This document shows positions 17,847 to 27,259 of a stretch of 64,000 nt of DNA, piece by piece. The translations under genes were made by a program, and so were the position numbers. This DNA is from Bacteroidales bacterium. Lineage in GTDB: Bacteria > Bacteroidota > Bacteroidia > Bacteroidales > Lentimicrobiaceae. Below the pieces are notes generated by a model. That model saw nothing but the letters and a program-made list of their open reading frames with translations. It was not told the origin of the DNA and ran no database searches. The stretch spans positions 1 to 64,000 of the forward strand of contig JADIZB010000038.1 in assembly GCA_016705005.1 (NCBI GenBank), in the 5' to 3' direction. Positions within the stretch are counted from its first letter, which is position 1. The number at the start of each line of letters is the position of its first letter.

Positions 17847-19184
17847 ATGAAAAAAATCAGGCTTGAATATAAATTTACAGCCATATACCTGATCATGGGA
17901 TTTTTATGGATATTATTTTCTGACAGTTTTCTGAATTCTATTATTTCTGACCGGGACTATCTAACCCGGGTTCAAACCTACAAAGGGTGGTTTTATGTTG
18001 GTGTTACTGCACTTCTTTTCTATTTTTATCTCAGAAAACACCTGGTCAGGCAGAGACAAGCTGAGCAAAAAGCAATTGAAAGCGACAGACTAAAAACAGC
18101 TTTCCTTCAGAACATCTCTCACGAGATCCGCACACCTATGAATGGTATCATTGGTTTTGCCTCGCTGCTCGACGACGACGATATTGATGAGGATCTGAAA
18201 AAACAATACCTGGGAATTATCACAGGCAGTTCTAACCGTTTACTTGATATTGTCAATGAAATGCTTGACATTTCACTGATAGAAACCGGTAATCTGAAAG
18301 TTAACCAACAGAAGGTCGATGTTAACAGGATGATTGATGAATCCTATGAATCCTATCATCTGCAGATAAACCCAATGGTCAGCATGAGCTGTTCAAAAAG
18401 CCTGACCGGTGAAAACGCAATTGTTTTAACAGATGGGGTGAAAGTGAGGCAAATACTGAATAATTTGCTGAGTAATGCTGTGAAATTCACTGAAAAAGGT
18501 GAAATAGCATTTGGATATACCCTTAACGACAATCAACTTGAGTTTTTTGTTAAGGATACGGGAATCGGCATCCCGGTTGACTTGCATGATCAGATTTTTG
18601 ACCGGTTCCGCAAAGCCGATACTGAACTAACTCGTTTTTATGATGGGGTTGGTCTCGGATTGTCAATCTGTAAAGGTAATCTGAAATTATTGAACGGAAG
18701 TATCAGCGTTGATTCTGAACCCGGTAAAGGATCTGTTTTCCGTTTCAGTATTCCCTATGTAAAATCAGATATTACCCTGAAGAATCCTGCAACCGGGAAT
18801 ACACCGATTCAGTCAGCAAACACGGGCAAATTGGTGGTCCTGGTTGCTGAAGATGAAATAACCAACTTCAGGTATATCAGAGAATTACTTTCAGGCACGA
18901 ACATTGAGATCATTCATGCACCAAATGGTCAGTCTGCAATTGAAGCATGCGAGAAAAGGCCGGATATAAACATTGTGTTGATGGATTTGAAGATGCCGGT
19001 AGTTGATGGGTACGAAGCAGCCAAAAAAATTCTTAGTTTCAGGTCCGACCTGCCCTTGATTGCCCAGACAGCCTTTGCCATGCCGGAAGAGCGTGAAAAA
19101 ACCCATCTGGCAGGCTTTTCAGGGTACATATCCAAACCATTCAAAAAGGATCAGTTACTCGATCTCATAAGGAAGAATACCTGA
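17847..19184 (+). CDS. Hybrid sensor histidine kinase with receiver domain
   Basis: A 445-residue protein if started at the ATG 17847; a GTG one codon earlier is less likely. Two membrane segments (about 12-30 and 48-64) enclose a very short periplasmic loop, so no sizeable sensor domain is present. The kinase core follows: H92 in NISHEIRTPMNG, the N box LSNAVKFTEKG, the G boxes VKDTGIGIP and GVGLGLSICKG. A C-terminal receiver domain carries the phospho-acceptor Asp in VLMDLKMPVVDG and the conserved Lys in GYISKPFKK. No response-regulator gene is adjacent. It may act on the hydrolase operon or on a distant target; neither is shown here. Confidence 0.85.
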   Translation: MKKIRLEYKFTAIYLIMGFLWILFSDSFLNSIISDRDYLTRVQTYKGWFYVGVTALLFYFYLRKHLVRQRQAEQKAIESDRLKTAFLQNISHEIRTPMNGIIGFASLLDDDDIDEDLKKQYLGIITGSSNRLLDIVNEMLDISLIETGNLKVNQQKVDVNRMIDESYESYHLQINPMVSMSCSKSLTGENAIVLTDGVKVRQILNNLLSNAVKFTEKGEIAFGYTLNDNQLEFFVKDTGIGIPVDLHDQIFDRFRKADTELTRFYDGVGLGLSICKGNLKLLNGSISVDSEPGKGSVFRFSIPYVKSDITLKNPATGNTPIQSANTGKLVVLVAEDEITNFRYIRELLSGTNIEIIHAPNGQSAIEACEKRPDINIVLMDLKMPVVDGYEAAKKILSFRSDLPLIAQTAFAMPEEREKTHLAGFSGYISKPFKKDQLLDLIRKNT

Positions 19185-19595
19185 CTGACGAATTCTGCTT
19201 ACATCGGAAAAACAACACATATAGTCCATCTATAACTATCCGGGAAGCTTATGCATGTTTATTTCAATGATTAAAGCCAAACTGTTTTTCGAAACAGAAT
19301 ATGCTTTATGTATTCTCTATTTGCTTCCTGTTGAGCAATTTTCCGGAAAATTTCTTTCCAAAACGGGATGACAAAACTACATGTCACAGGATTAAATTTT
19401 CAGATGCAAAAACCGGAGATTTAAAGTATCCTTAGTCTGAAAACCTGATTTCAGCATTCATGAAAAATAAATACCGATTGCTGAGCAACCATCGCGATTT
19501 TTTTTGTCTGATATAACGAAACCAAAGGCAATCATATTACATTTGTCATTGACTTCAGATTGTTTCCCTTTCTATAATATTAAAAACTCCAAAAC
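19185..19595. other. Spacer before the C25 peptidase gene
   Basis: No gene or stable hairpin is seen in this 411-base AT-rich stretch. A -7 element candidate for the downstream gene is listed separately. Confidence 0.5.
19538..19545 (+). promoter_or_regulatory. Possible -7 element of the C25 gene
   Basis: TACATTTG is a perfect TAnnTTTG match 50 bases before the start codon. No TTTG is found at the expected distance upstream. Confidence 0.3.
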
Positions 19596-22500
19596 ATGAA
19601 TAAAAGGTTTACACTCATCTTACTGTTGTCTGTATTTTCAACGATTATAACAAAAGCCGAATGGATTCCTTTTTCTAAAGAAAGGACAAAAGCAGCACCT
19701 CCACAGGTAACGCTTATAAGCAGTGATGCGAAAAGCACTGTTTTCAGGGTTGAATTATCCGGAGTCGGAATCAGCGAAATCGTTTCCGGTGGAAAATCGT
19801 ATCAATCCATCGACCTGATGACTGAATCACATACGACTGTTCCCGGAAGCCCGCTGATACCCTATCTCTCAGAGCTACTTGCGGTTCCGGATCAAGCCGG
19901 CATCACTGCAGAAGTAATTGAAACCGGAAAGGTTCTGACGTATAAGGGTATGCACCTGCAACCAGCCTGTGAAAGTCAATGGGAAGGTCAGATTCTTCGG
20001 TCTCAGGAAGAAAATCAGGAAGCATATTCTTCCCGGAATCCGTTTCCGGAAAACAGCGTTATGATTGACCCACCCTCTGTTTTCCGTGATTTCAGGATTG
20101 CACGTGTTTCGGTATACCCTGTCAGCTATATCGCTGCCAGAAAAGAGTTACAGATCATTTCCTCACTGACTATCCGGGTCAGCTACGGCAAGGGTCCTGT
20201 TATAAACCCGAAAAATACACCAAGAAAAAAGATATCCCCTTCTTTCGGAAAAATATACCGCAGTGCTATCCTGAATTACCAGGAGATGCTTAATACATTC
20301 TACAGGGGTACCGAAGATGGACGTGATGTAATTCTGTGTATCATGCCTGATGGTTTTTACGATAGTTTCCAACCTTATGCAACCTGGAAAAGGCAATCGG
20401 GAACGGATGTTCGAATTACCAGGTTCAGTGAAATAGGTGCAAATGCAAACAACCCGACTCCCATAAGAAACCACATCACAGATGCATACAATACATGGGA
20501 ATATCCACCCACTTATGTATTGATGATAGGTGATGACGGAAAGTTCCCCAAAAAGATTGCTACTTTCCCCGATTATTCATTTCCCTGGGAAGAGTACTTT
20601 GTAACCGTTGATGGTGTTGACTTTATACCTGATATTATGGTAGGACGTTTTACGAACGAAACAGATTTCACATTACAGGTAATGGTTAACAAATTTAAAC
20701 TGTACGAAAAGACACCCTATGTAACAAATTCTGACTGGTTTAAAAAAGGGGTATGCTGTTCCAACAATGCCTATGCGTCACAGATTTCTACCAAGCGTTT
20801 TGCATATAGCCGAATGATGGAAGGCGGATTTACAAGTGTTGATACATTAATGAGCGACGGAGACCCCTGGACCGGACAGGAATGTACGGTTGATCTTGAT
20901 GACGTGACTTCCGCCATAAACAATGGAAGAAGCTTTTTGAATTATCGTGGGGAGGGCTGGGACAGTGGATGGTCAGCCTCCTGCTATAGCTTTCAGGTTC
21001 AGGATGTTACCGGTCTTAATAATGGACAGATGATGCCTTTCGTCACCAGTATTGGTTGTGGTGTAGCTATGTTCGACACCTGGAATGGAAATTGTTTTGG
21101 TGAAGAATGGATTGAAATGGGATCAATTGCAAATCCAAAAGGGGCTGCCTGTTTCATCGGCCCCACTTCGAATACCCACACGGCATACAATAACAGTATC
21201 GACAGAGGTATTTATGTCGGTATGTTCCGCGAAGAAATGGACACACCCGGACAGGCCATGCTGCGCGGAAAACTTTACCTGTATAACAGCTGGGGAGTCA
21301 ATGACCCATGGGTTGAGTACCACTATAAAATTTATTGTATACTTGGCGACCCGAGTATTCACATCTGGAAAGACCTGCCACAACAGGTAACCTGCAATTA
21401 CCCTTCAACCGTAAATGTTGGAGATAATCACATCGAAGTTTATGTTGAGCATCTGGCAACAGGTCAGCCTGTGAATAATGCTGAAGTTTGCATTACCGGA
21501 GCTGAGGTTTTTGCCACTGGAATATGTAATGAAAATGGAATTGCTACCATCGATTTTACTCCTGAAACAGTTGAAAACCTGACTATTACAATACGGGGCG
21601 GAAATGTAATTCCTTTTCAGGGAATAATTGCCGTAGTTCAGCCTGCTGAACTGGTAATGCCCGAGAATCTTCCTGCTGCTGATGATCTTGATGGCAACAA
21701 TGATGGCCTGGTCAACCCGAATGAGCATTCTATTCTCACTTACACACTCAAAAACTGGGGTTCCGGAACGGCATCAAATGTACAGGCCACACTTTCAACC
21801 TCAAATCCGGAATTTGTAGAAATCATTACCACCAACGCAGTAAATTTCGGCACCATTACTGCTGGTGGTACCTCATCCGGAAATCCATTCCAGTTCTATA
21901 TCAGTCCATCGTGCCCGGTCGGACAAATGGTTTCATTTCAGCTACATGTAACCAGTTCCACCTCTTCCTGGGATTATGTTTTCGATCTGAAGGTTTCCGG
22001 TTGCGACGTCGGCATAAGGAATTATGTTGTCCATGATTTCAGTGCCGCTGAGCCTGATTTCAGGCTTAATCCGGGTGAAACGGTTGCATTGGTTCTGGAG
22101 CTCGAAAATACCGGCGATGACAATGCTGTTGAGGTTACCGGAAACATCAGTTCGGAGAACCCCTACGTTGAAATTCCGGATGCATTCGGTGATTTCGGCA
22201 CAATGATCATCAATGATACTGCTCAGAACAATACCAATTATTTTAAATTCAGTGTTTCACCTTCATGCCCTGCCGGGTCTGTTATTGATTTCCAGGTTCT
22301 TATTGAAACAAACGGTGGTTTGTATCCTTATCAGACAGTGAGGACGTTTTCAATTCCTGTTTCCGGCATAACTCCTGCCGATTATACAGGCCCTGATGCT
22401 TATGGATACTATGCCTATACAGGTGATGATTCATTTTTTGACCAGACACCTGTTTTCGACTGGATGGAAATTTCCGGTGTCGGGAGTGTTATCAATACCG

Positions 22501-23366
22501 GTGGAGCCAGCGAATATACACGAACAGTAAGTATTCCGTTCTCATTCAAATATTACGGTAATAGCTTCACTCAGGTAAGGGTCAGTACAGATGGGTGGAT
22601 TGCCTTTGGAAGCGGAACCCAGACTGCATTCAACAACCAGGTGCTTCCAAACGATGACAATGTCAACAATATGGTGGCTGTTTTCTGGGATAACCTGATC
22701 AATACGGATTATGTTAATGGAAATATACTCACTTACAACGATCAGGCCAATCACCGGTTTATCGTTGAATGGGACGGTGTAACCATCAATTCAAACGGCA
22801 CCAGTGAAGGTTGGGCAAAATTCCAGGCCATACTCCTCGATCCGGCATACTATCATACCGTTACCGGTGATGGCGAAATTCTGGTTCAGTACCTGGTGAC
22901 AGATGATGTGTTGAGCATGACTGCCGGTATTGAAAATGCCGCACAGGACATCGGTCTTCTCTATGTCTGCAACAACATTTATGATCTGTCTGCATCCGAA
23001 ATCAAAGCAGGTTCAGTAATTAAATATACAACAAATCCACCCTTTGAGACCATCATAACTTCTGTTGAAGAATCCGATGGCATCAACTCTGCAACCGCTT
23101 CCGGTCAGAACAAACCCAATCCGTTCCGTTCAGGAACCCTTATCAGCTATACAATTTCTGAACCGGGACCGGTGTCGGTCAATATTTATGATTTCAGGGG
23201 CATACTGATAAAAACCTTATACAATGGTCATCTGGCTGCCGGACAACATGAGATCTTATGGGATGGCACTGACGATCATGGTTCACTTACCGCAGCCGGA
23301 GTCTATTTCTACAGAATCGAAACCGAAGACAATTCTCAGACCGGAAAAATGGTACGTTTGAACTAA
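19596..23366 (+). CDS. Gingipain-like C25 family protein with T9SS sorting domain
   Basis: A 1,256-residue secreted protein with signal peptide MNKRFTLILLLSVFSTIITKA, a C25 propeptide-like region (about 35-215), the C25 caspase-like domain (about 240-600) and several beta-sandwich domains. A FlgD/T9SS type A sorting domain closes it at about 1165-1256, with NPFRSGTLISYTI and a GVYFYRIET end. The catalytic Cys is plausible at C488 in TSIGCGVAMF. At the place where C25 enzymes have the catalytic His (GHG after a N-Y pair), this protein reads NYRGEG with E453. It may therefore be inactive, use another His, or be a divergent subfamily. It sits only 29 bases upstream of pgsB with no terminator between, so the two may share a transcript. 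Confidence 0.75.
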   Translation: MNKRFTLILLLSVFSTIITKAEWIPFSKERTKAAPPQVTLISSDAKSTVFRVELSGVGISEIVSGGKSYQSIDLMTESHTTVPGSPLIPYLSELLAVPDQAGITAEVIETGKVLTYKGMHLQPACESQWEGQILRSQEENQEAYSSRNPFPENSVMIDPPSVFRDFRIARVSVYPVSYIAARKELQIISSLTIRVSYGKGPVINPKNTPRKKISPSFGKIYRSAILNYQEMLNTFYRGTEDGRDVILCIMPDGFYDSFQPYATWKRQSGTDVRITRFSEIGANANNPTPIRNHITDAYNTWEYPPTYVLMIGDDGKFPKKIATFPDYSFPWEEYFVTVDGVDFIPDIMVGRFTNETDFTLQVMVNKFKLYEKTPYVTNSDWFKKGVCCSNNAYASQISTKRFAYSRMMEGGFTSVDTLMSDGDPWTGQECTVDLDDVTSAINNGRSFLNYRGEGWDSGWSASCYSFQVQDVTGLNNGQMMPFVTSIGCGVAMFDTWNGNCFGEEWIEMGSIANPKGAACFIGPTSNTHTAYNNSIDRGIYVGMFREEMDTPGQAMLRGKLYLYNSWGVNDPWVEYHYKIYCILGDPSIHIWKDLPQQVTCNYPSTVNVGDNHIEVYVEHLATGQPVNNAEVCITGAEVFATGICNENGIATIDFTPETVENLTITIRGGNVIPFQGIIAVVQPAELVMPENLPAADDLDGNNDGLVNPNEHSILTYTLKNWGSGTASNVQATLSTSNPEFVEIITTNAVNFGTITAGGTSSGNPFQFYISPSCPVGQMVSFQLHVTSSTSSWDYVFDLKVSGCDVGIRNYVVHDFSAAEPDFRLNPGETVALVLELENTGDDNAVEVTGNISSENPYVEIPDAFGDFGTMIINDTAQNNTNYFKFSVSPSCPAGSVIDFQVLIETNGGLYPYQTVRTFSIPVSGITPADYTGPDAYGYYAYTGDDSFFDQTPVFDWMEISGVGSVINTGGASEYTRTVSIPFSFKYYGNSFTQVRVSTDGWIAFGSGTQTAFNNQVLPNDDNVNNMVAVFWDNLINTDYVNGNILTYNDQANHRFIVEWDGVTINSNGTSEGWAKFQAILLDPAYYHTVTGDGEILVQYLVTDDVLSMTAGIENAAQDIGLLYVCNNIYDLSASEIKAGSVIKYTTNPPFETIITSVEESDGINSATASGQNKPNPFRSGTLISYTISEPGPVSVNIYDFRGILIKTLYNGHLAAGQHEILWDGTDDHGSLTAAGVYFYRIETEDNSQTGKMVRLN

Positions 23367-23395
23367 ATTGACTTACCTGTTATACAGCCCGGGAA

Positions 23396-24580
23396 ATGTA
23401 CAGTTCCTATATTCTGCTTGGTATTCTTACGATTATTGTAATTGCCGGGGTATTTGAATATTTCCGTCATCAGAAACGGATTTATTCTATTCCGATCAGA
23501 ATACATGTAAACGGGACCAGGGGTAAATCAAGCGTGACCCGTTTGATTGGCGCAGGATTACGAGCCGGAGGAATCACCAATATTACCAAAGTTACAGGAA
23601 CCTTCCCCCGGCTTATTCTTGAAGATGGAACTGAAACCAGCATTTACCGGAAGTCAGGAGCAAACATTATTGAACAGCTTTCCATTGTTAAATATGCAGC
23701 CTCACGCAAAGTTGATGCGCTGGTTATGGAGTGTATGGCATTACAGCCAATATATCAGACCATCACGGAGCATAAGATGATCCATTCCAACATCGGGGTC
23801 ATGACGAATGTAAGGCTTGATCACATTGATATCATGGGTCATACACTGCCTGAAATAGCAGAAACTATGGGTAGGACCATCCCAAGGAATGAGCATCTGT
23901 TTTCGTCTGAAAATGTTATTCCTGATATCCTGCAGAAGATCGCCGACAAAAGAAAAACAATCACCCATTTTATTGATCCGTTAACGGTAACTCCCGGCGA
24001 AATGAATGGATTTCGTTATATTGAGCATCGCGAGAATGTTTCACTGGCGCTGGCCATCTGTAGTCATCTTGGCATCAGCAGGGAAACAGCGCTGAAAGGA
24101 ATGTATGAGGCTACCCCTGATGCAGGTGTTCTTACAAGGCACAGGGTTGAAACAGGAGGGAAACAATTGTTTTTCTATAATGTCTTTGCAGCCAACGACC
24201 CTGATTCTTCCCTCCTGATATGGCAGAAAATCAGGAATGAAGGCGGTTTGGAAGGAACACGGATCATTCTGCTGAATACCCGTCAGGACCGTCTCGACCG
24301 GGCACGGCAACTGGCAAACATGGTCGCAGTCAAAATTGCCGGTGAAACAGATTTTCTTGTATTGATGGGGCAATCAGGCGAGGTGGTTGAAAGCATGGCT
24401 GTTGGCTACGGAATGCCGAAGAAGAAAATTATCAATCTTGGATTTACAGAACCGGCTTCCGTATTTGAAGCCGTTCTGTCAGTTACTCAAAAAACCTCTA
24501 CCATTTTTGCCATAGGAAATATGGGTGGCATGGGGGCTGCCACTGCTGAATATTTTGAACATAAAAGCACTTCTATATGA
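23396..24580 (+). CDS. pgsB: Poly-gamma-glutamate synthase subunit PgsB/CapB
   Basis: A 394-residue protein, the same length as Bacillus PgsB/CapB. One N-terminal membrane segment (about 5-20) is followed by a Mur-ligase-type ATP-grasping domain. The P-loop is HVNGTRGKSSVTR with K44, and MECMALQP, NIGVMTNVRLDHIDIMG and MGRTIP are diagnostic PgsB motifs. PgsB activates the gamma-carboxyl of glutamate with ATP and joins it to the growing chain at the cytoplasmic membrane, with PgsC. The pgsC start overlaps the stop by four bases (ATGA), indicating translational coupling. Other amino-acid substrates cannot be excluded. Confidence 0.9.
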   Translation: MYSSYILLGILTIIVIAGVFEYFRHQKRIYSIPIRIHVNGTRGKSSVTRLIGAGLRAGGITNITKVTGTFPRLILEDGTETSIYRKSGANIIEQLSIVKYAASRKVDALVMECMALQPIYQTITEHKMIHSNIGVMTNVRLDHIDIMGHTLPEIAETMGRTIPRNEHLFSSENVIPDILQKIADKRKTITHFIDPLTVTPGEMNGFRYIEHRENVSLALAICSHLGISRETALKGMYEATPDAGVLTRHRVETGGKQLFFYNVFAANDPDSSLLIWQKIRNEGGLEGTRIILLNTRQDRLDRARQLANMVAVKIAGETDFLVLMGQSGEVVESMAVGYGMPKKKIINLGFTEPASVFEAVLSVTQKTSTIFAIGNMGGMGAATAEYFEHKSTSI

Positions 24581-25029
24581 TTGAATTGGCTATAACGCTG
24601 GGATTGATACTAAGCCTTTTATCCTATGAAATTTTCGGACTTGCTGCAGGGGGTATTGTTGTACCCGGATATATTGCCCTGCAATTGTCGCATCCCGACA
24701 GGTTTGCCGGCACCCTCGGTGTCAGCCTGCTTGCATACCTCATCATCAAGGTCCTCGGACAGTATACCTTTCTTTACGGGCGCCGCCAGATGGTTCTGAG
24801 CCTGCTTGTCGGCGGGCTGCTTGCTAATTTCTCAAGGCATTTCCTTACCATTGACATTGCATCCACAACTGTTGAATTACAAGCGGTTGGCTGGGTTATT
24901 CCCGGACTGCTGGCTCACTGGTTTGCCAAACAGGGGATATTCAAAACGATCAGCGTATTGTTTGTTTCATCAGTCATGGTCAGGTTCCTGATCATCCTGA
25001 CTTTTGCCGGAGCATTATTGCCAAAATAA
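24577..25029 (+). CDS. pgsC: Poly-gamma-glutamate synthase subunit PgsC/CapC
   Basis: A 150-residue, almost wholly hydrophobic protein with about four or five membrane segments, matching the 149-residue PgsC/CapC. Conserved features include the opening GLILSLLSYEIFGLAAGGIV, the phrase VPGYIALQL and LYGRRQMVL. It forms the membrane part of the polymerase with PgsB, whose gene it overlaps by four bases. It probably provides the path for the nascent polymer across the inner membrane. Confidence 0.9.
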   Translation: MIELAITLGLILSLLSYEIFGLAAGGIVVPGYIALQLSHPDRFAGTLGVSLLAYLIIKVLGQYTFLYGRRQMVLSLLVGGLLANFSRHFLTIDIASTTVELQAVGWVIPGLLAHWFAKQGIFKTISVLFVSSVMVRFLIILTFAGALLPK

Positions 25030-25045
25030 ATCAACTGACACCACA

Positions 25046-26203
25046 ATGCTGAATTACAGAGCAAAATCAAACATCGTACTGGGCTTTATTGCATTGTTGT
25101 CGCTATTTGCATTCATAGCGGTTGAAAACAGTAAAAAGGAAGTCAGGGAAGAATGGTATACTGAAAAGCTGGCTGCCGCCCGGCTTTCGCAACAGGCAGC
25201 TCTTTGCCTTAAAGATAACAGGCTTGAAGCAGGCGTATTTATCGAAGAAGTAAATGATCCCAATCAAACTTCACTCATAGGTCAGGAATATACTCAGATT
25301 ACGACCGACAGGGGTTATATTGATGCGAAACTGTCCTCTCTCAACCCTAACCTGGCAGCAGTGGTTGTCCAGTATCTGAAAGATGCTGGTCTCGAAGAAA
25401 ATGATCATGTTGCCATTGCTTTTACAGGATCTTTTCCTGCCCTGAACATTTCGGTGATTGCAGCAGTTGAAGTTTTAAAACTCAGACCAATTATCATTTC
25501 ATCAGTAGGATCATCCAATTACGGAGCCAATGACCCCTTTTTTACCTGGCTTGATATGGAAAGTGTTCTGTTTAGCTCAGGGGTGTTGCATCATAAATCA
25601 GTGGCTGCTTCTATTGGAGGAGGATTTGATGAAGGCCGGGGTTTAAGTCCGGAAGGGAGAGCTCTGATTGTTGACGCTATTAACCGCAACAATGTTTCAC
25701 TGATCAGGGAAGATCATCTCAATGCAAGCATTGAAAAACGAATGCAGATATACAGGAATGAAGGCAAAGGCAAGCCTGTAAAAGCATACATCAATGTTGG
25801 AGGGGGAATTGCAAGCCTGGGTCATTCCGTTAATGCCAGCCTCATACCAACTGGTCTGAATATCGATATTCCGGCTGTCAACTATCCTGTTCGTGGTGTG
25901 ATAGTGCAAATGGGTCAAAAGAAAATTCCTGTAATTCAGTTGGTAAATATTAAGGAAATACTGAGCAGATTCGGGTTGCCAAACAGCCCTGTCCCATTGC
26001 CTGAACCAGGCAATGGAGGTATTTTCGTTAGTATGAAGTATAATCTTGTAGTTACTTCAGTAGCGACTTTCATCCTGATGCTTGTGATTGTGTTGATTTA
26101 TATCGCTGAAAAAAAAGCACACCGCCTTGGTTCTGATGTTGTGCATGGTACTTTCAACCCCTCGTCAGAAAACAAGGATAATGACGGAATAATGGATCTT
26201 TAG
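25046..26203 (+). CDS. pgsW: Poly-gamma-glutamate system protein PgsW
   Basis: A 385-residue membrane-anchored protein when started at the ATG 25046; an in-frame TTG at 25004 would overlap pgsC by 26 bases and is less likely. An N-terminal membrane segment (about 10-26) and a C-terminal one (about 337-356) flank a periplasmic domain. Its motifs GDxxxxF-like AIAFTGSFPALNIS, SSVGSSNYGANDP, IGGGFDEGRGLSPEGR and NVGGGIASLG match the family named poly-gamma-glutamate system protein, which goes with PgsBC in genomes lacking PgsA. No pgsA/capA is present in this locus. Its molecular role is not established. Confidence 0.8.
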   Translation: MLNYRAKSNIVLGFIALLSLFAFIAVENSKKEVREEWYTEKLAAARLSQQAALCLKDNRLEAGVFIEEVNDPNQTSLIGQEYTQITTDRGYIDAKLSSLNPNLAAVVVQYLKDAGLEENDHVAIAFTGSFPALNISVIAAVEVLKLRPIIISSVGSSNYGANDPFFTWLDMESVLFSSGVLHHKSVAASIGGGFDEGRGLSPEGRALIVDAINRNNVSLIREDHLNASIEKRMQIYRNEGKGKPVKAYINVGGGIASLGHSVNASLIPTGLNIDIPAVNYPVRGVIVQMGQKKIPVIQLVNIKEILSRFGLPNSPVPLPEPGNGGIFVSMKYNLVVTSVATFILMLVIVLIYIAEKKAHRLGSDVVHGTFNPSSENKDNDGIMDL

Positions 26204-26314
26204 TTAATAAATAAGTAAATTGCACATTCATTAAATCATTCAGATAAAATCCCTTATCCCAATGAACACACCCGCTTTCATACCAGATTCAATAGAAGCA
26301 ACAAACCTTACTAT

Positions 26315-27226
26315 ATGAAAATACTTCATCTTTTGTTTATCGGATTGCTCGTTTTATGCCAGTCAGTTTCAGCTCAGTCAGGTCCGAAACACAGATACCT
26401 TAAACCTTCCAATTCCAAAAACCCGGTATCGGTCATTATCGACGGAAAGTCAAAAGATTATTATTTCCTGAGTCCCAAAGAAGCTTCGCTCATCAGGATA
26501 AACGGGCCCGGAAAACTCAGACTGCTCACCCGTGGTCAGTTTGTACCCGGGCAATCCGGAAAAATGAAATACGAAATCATTTACTCGATCGACGGAGGTG
26601 CCGCAAAGACTTTCAGATCAGGAGATGTTGTCCGATCAATCAATGCCACCTATATCAATGGTACCATGGGAGTTCCTGCCCAACTCGAGGATTTTGAAAT
26701 CCTGCTGGGACCGGGACAACACACCATTGAATTCCGCCTGGGTAAAAGCAAGTCCCGGGTGGCAATCCGTTATGCCTTCACACCTGTTAAAAACAGGAAG
26801 AAAGAATGGATTGCCGTTCATCCGTTAAATTCACCGGAGACGGTAGAACTATCCACAAAGGAATCTCTGGTGACCTATTACCGGTTTACTCCTGAGAAAC
26901 CACTAAAGATCGACCTGAACGGTCCGACAGAACTTCAGGTGCTTACCCGTGCTGAATTCCAGTATAAAATGAGAGGTACCATCCATTACCGAATCCAGGT
27001 CAGGTTAGACGGAAAGGTCATCAATTCATATCAGCTCAGCAGTAAACGATCAGAAACTGCAGCATATAAAAACGAGAAATCTCTTGTACCTGGAAAAGGA
27101 AACGAATTTGTGATAGTTGTTCCCCGAGGCAGGCATTCCATAGAACTTATCCCGATGGATAAAGATAAGAGTACAATCCTTGGGCGGGTCATGATCCCTG
27201 TAAAGGATGTCAGAATCAGGAAATAG
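26315..27226 (+). CDS. Exported two-domain protein of unknown function in the pgs locus
   Basis: A 303-residue protein with signal peptide MKILHLLFIGLLVLCQSVSAQ. I do not recognise the family. It consists of two copies of one beta-rich domain of about 125 residues. The shared pattern is an I-N-G-P or L-N-G-P turn, L-L/V-T-R-G/A-x-F, a strand of basic residues (KMKYEIIYSIDGG versus TIHYRIQVRLDGK) and an ending G-x-H-T/S-I-E (GPGQHTIEFRL versus PRGRHSIELIPM). The protein is Lys/Arg-rich, which would suit contact with a polyanion such as poly-gamma-glutamate. It follows pgsW by 111 bases and precedes a barrel gene by 33, so it is probably a periplasmic component of this system. That role is inference. 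Confidence 0.6.
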   Translation: MKILHLLFIGLLVLCQSVSAQSGPKHRYLKPSNSKNPVSVIIDGKSKDYYFLSPKEASLIRINGPGKLRLLTRGQFVPGQSGKMKYEIIYSIDGGAAKTFRSGDVVRSINATYINGTMGVPAQLEDFEILLGPGQHTIEFRLGKSKSRVAIRYAFTPVKNRKKEWIAVHPLNSPETVELSTKESLVTYYRFTPEKPLKIDLNGPTELQVLTRAEFQYKMRGTIHYRIQVRLDGKVINSYQLSSKRSETAAYKNEKSLVPGKGNEFVIVVPRGRHSIELIPMDKDKSTILGRVMIPVKDVRIRK

Positions 27227-27259
27227 TGGCTTTGGGCGAGTGACACCAAAAACAAAAAT

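Noticed and set aside
19185..19595. Search for a riboswitch or small RNA before the C25 gene
   Set aside because: No stable conserved-looking structure was visible.
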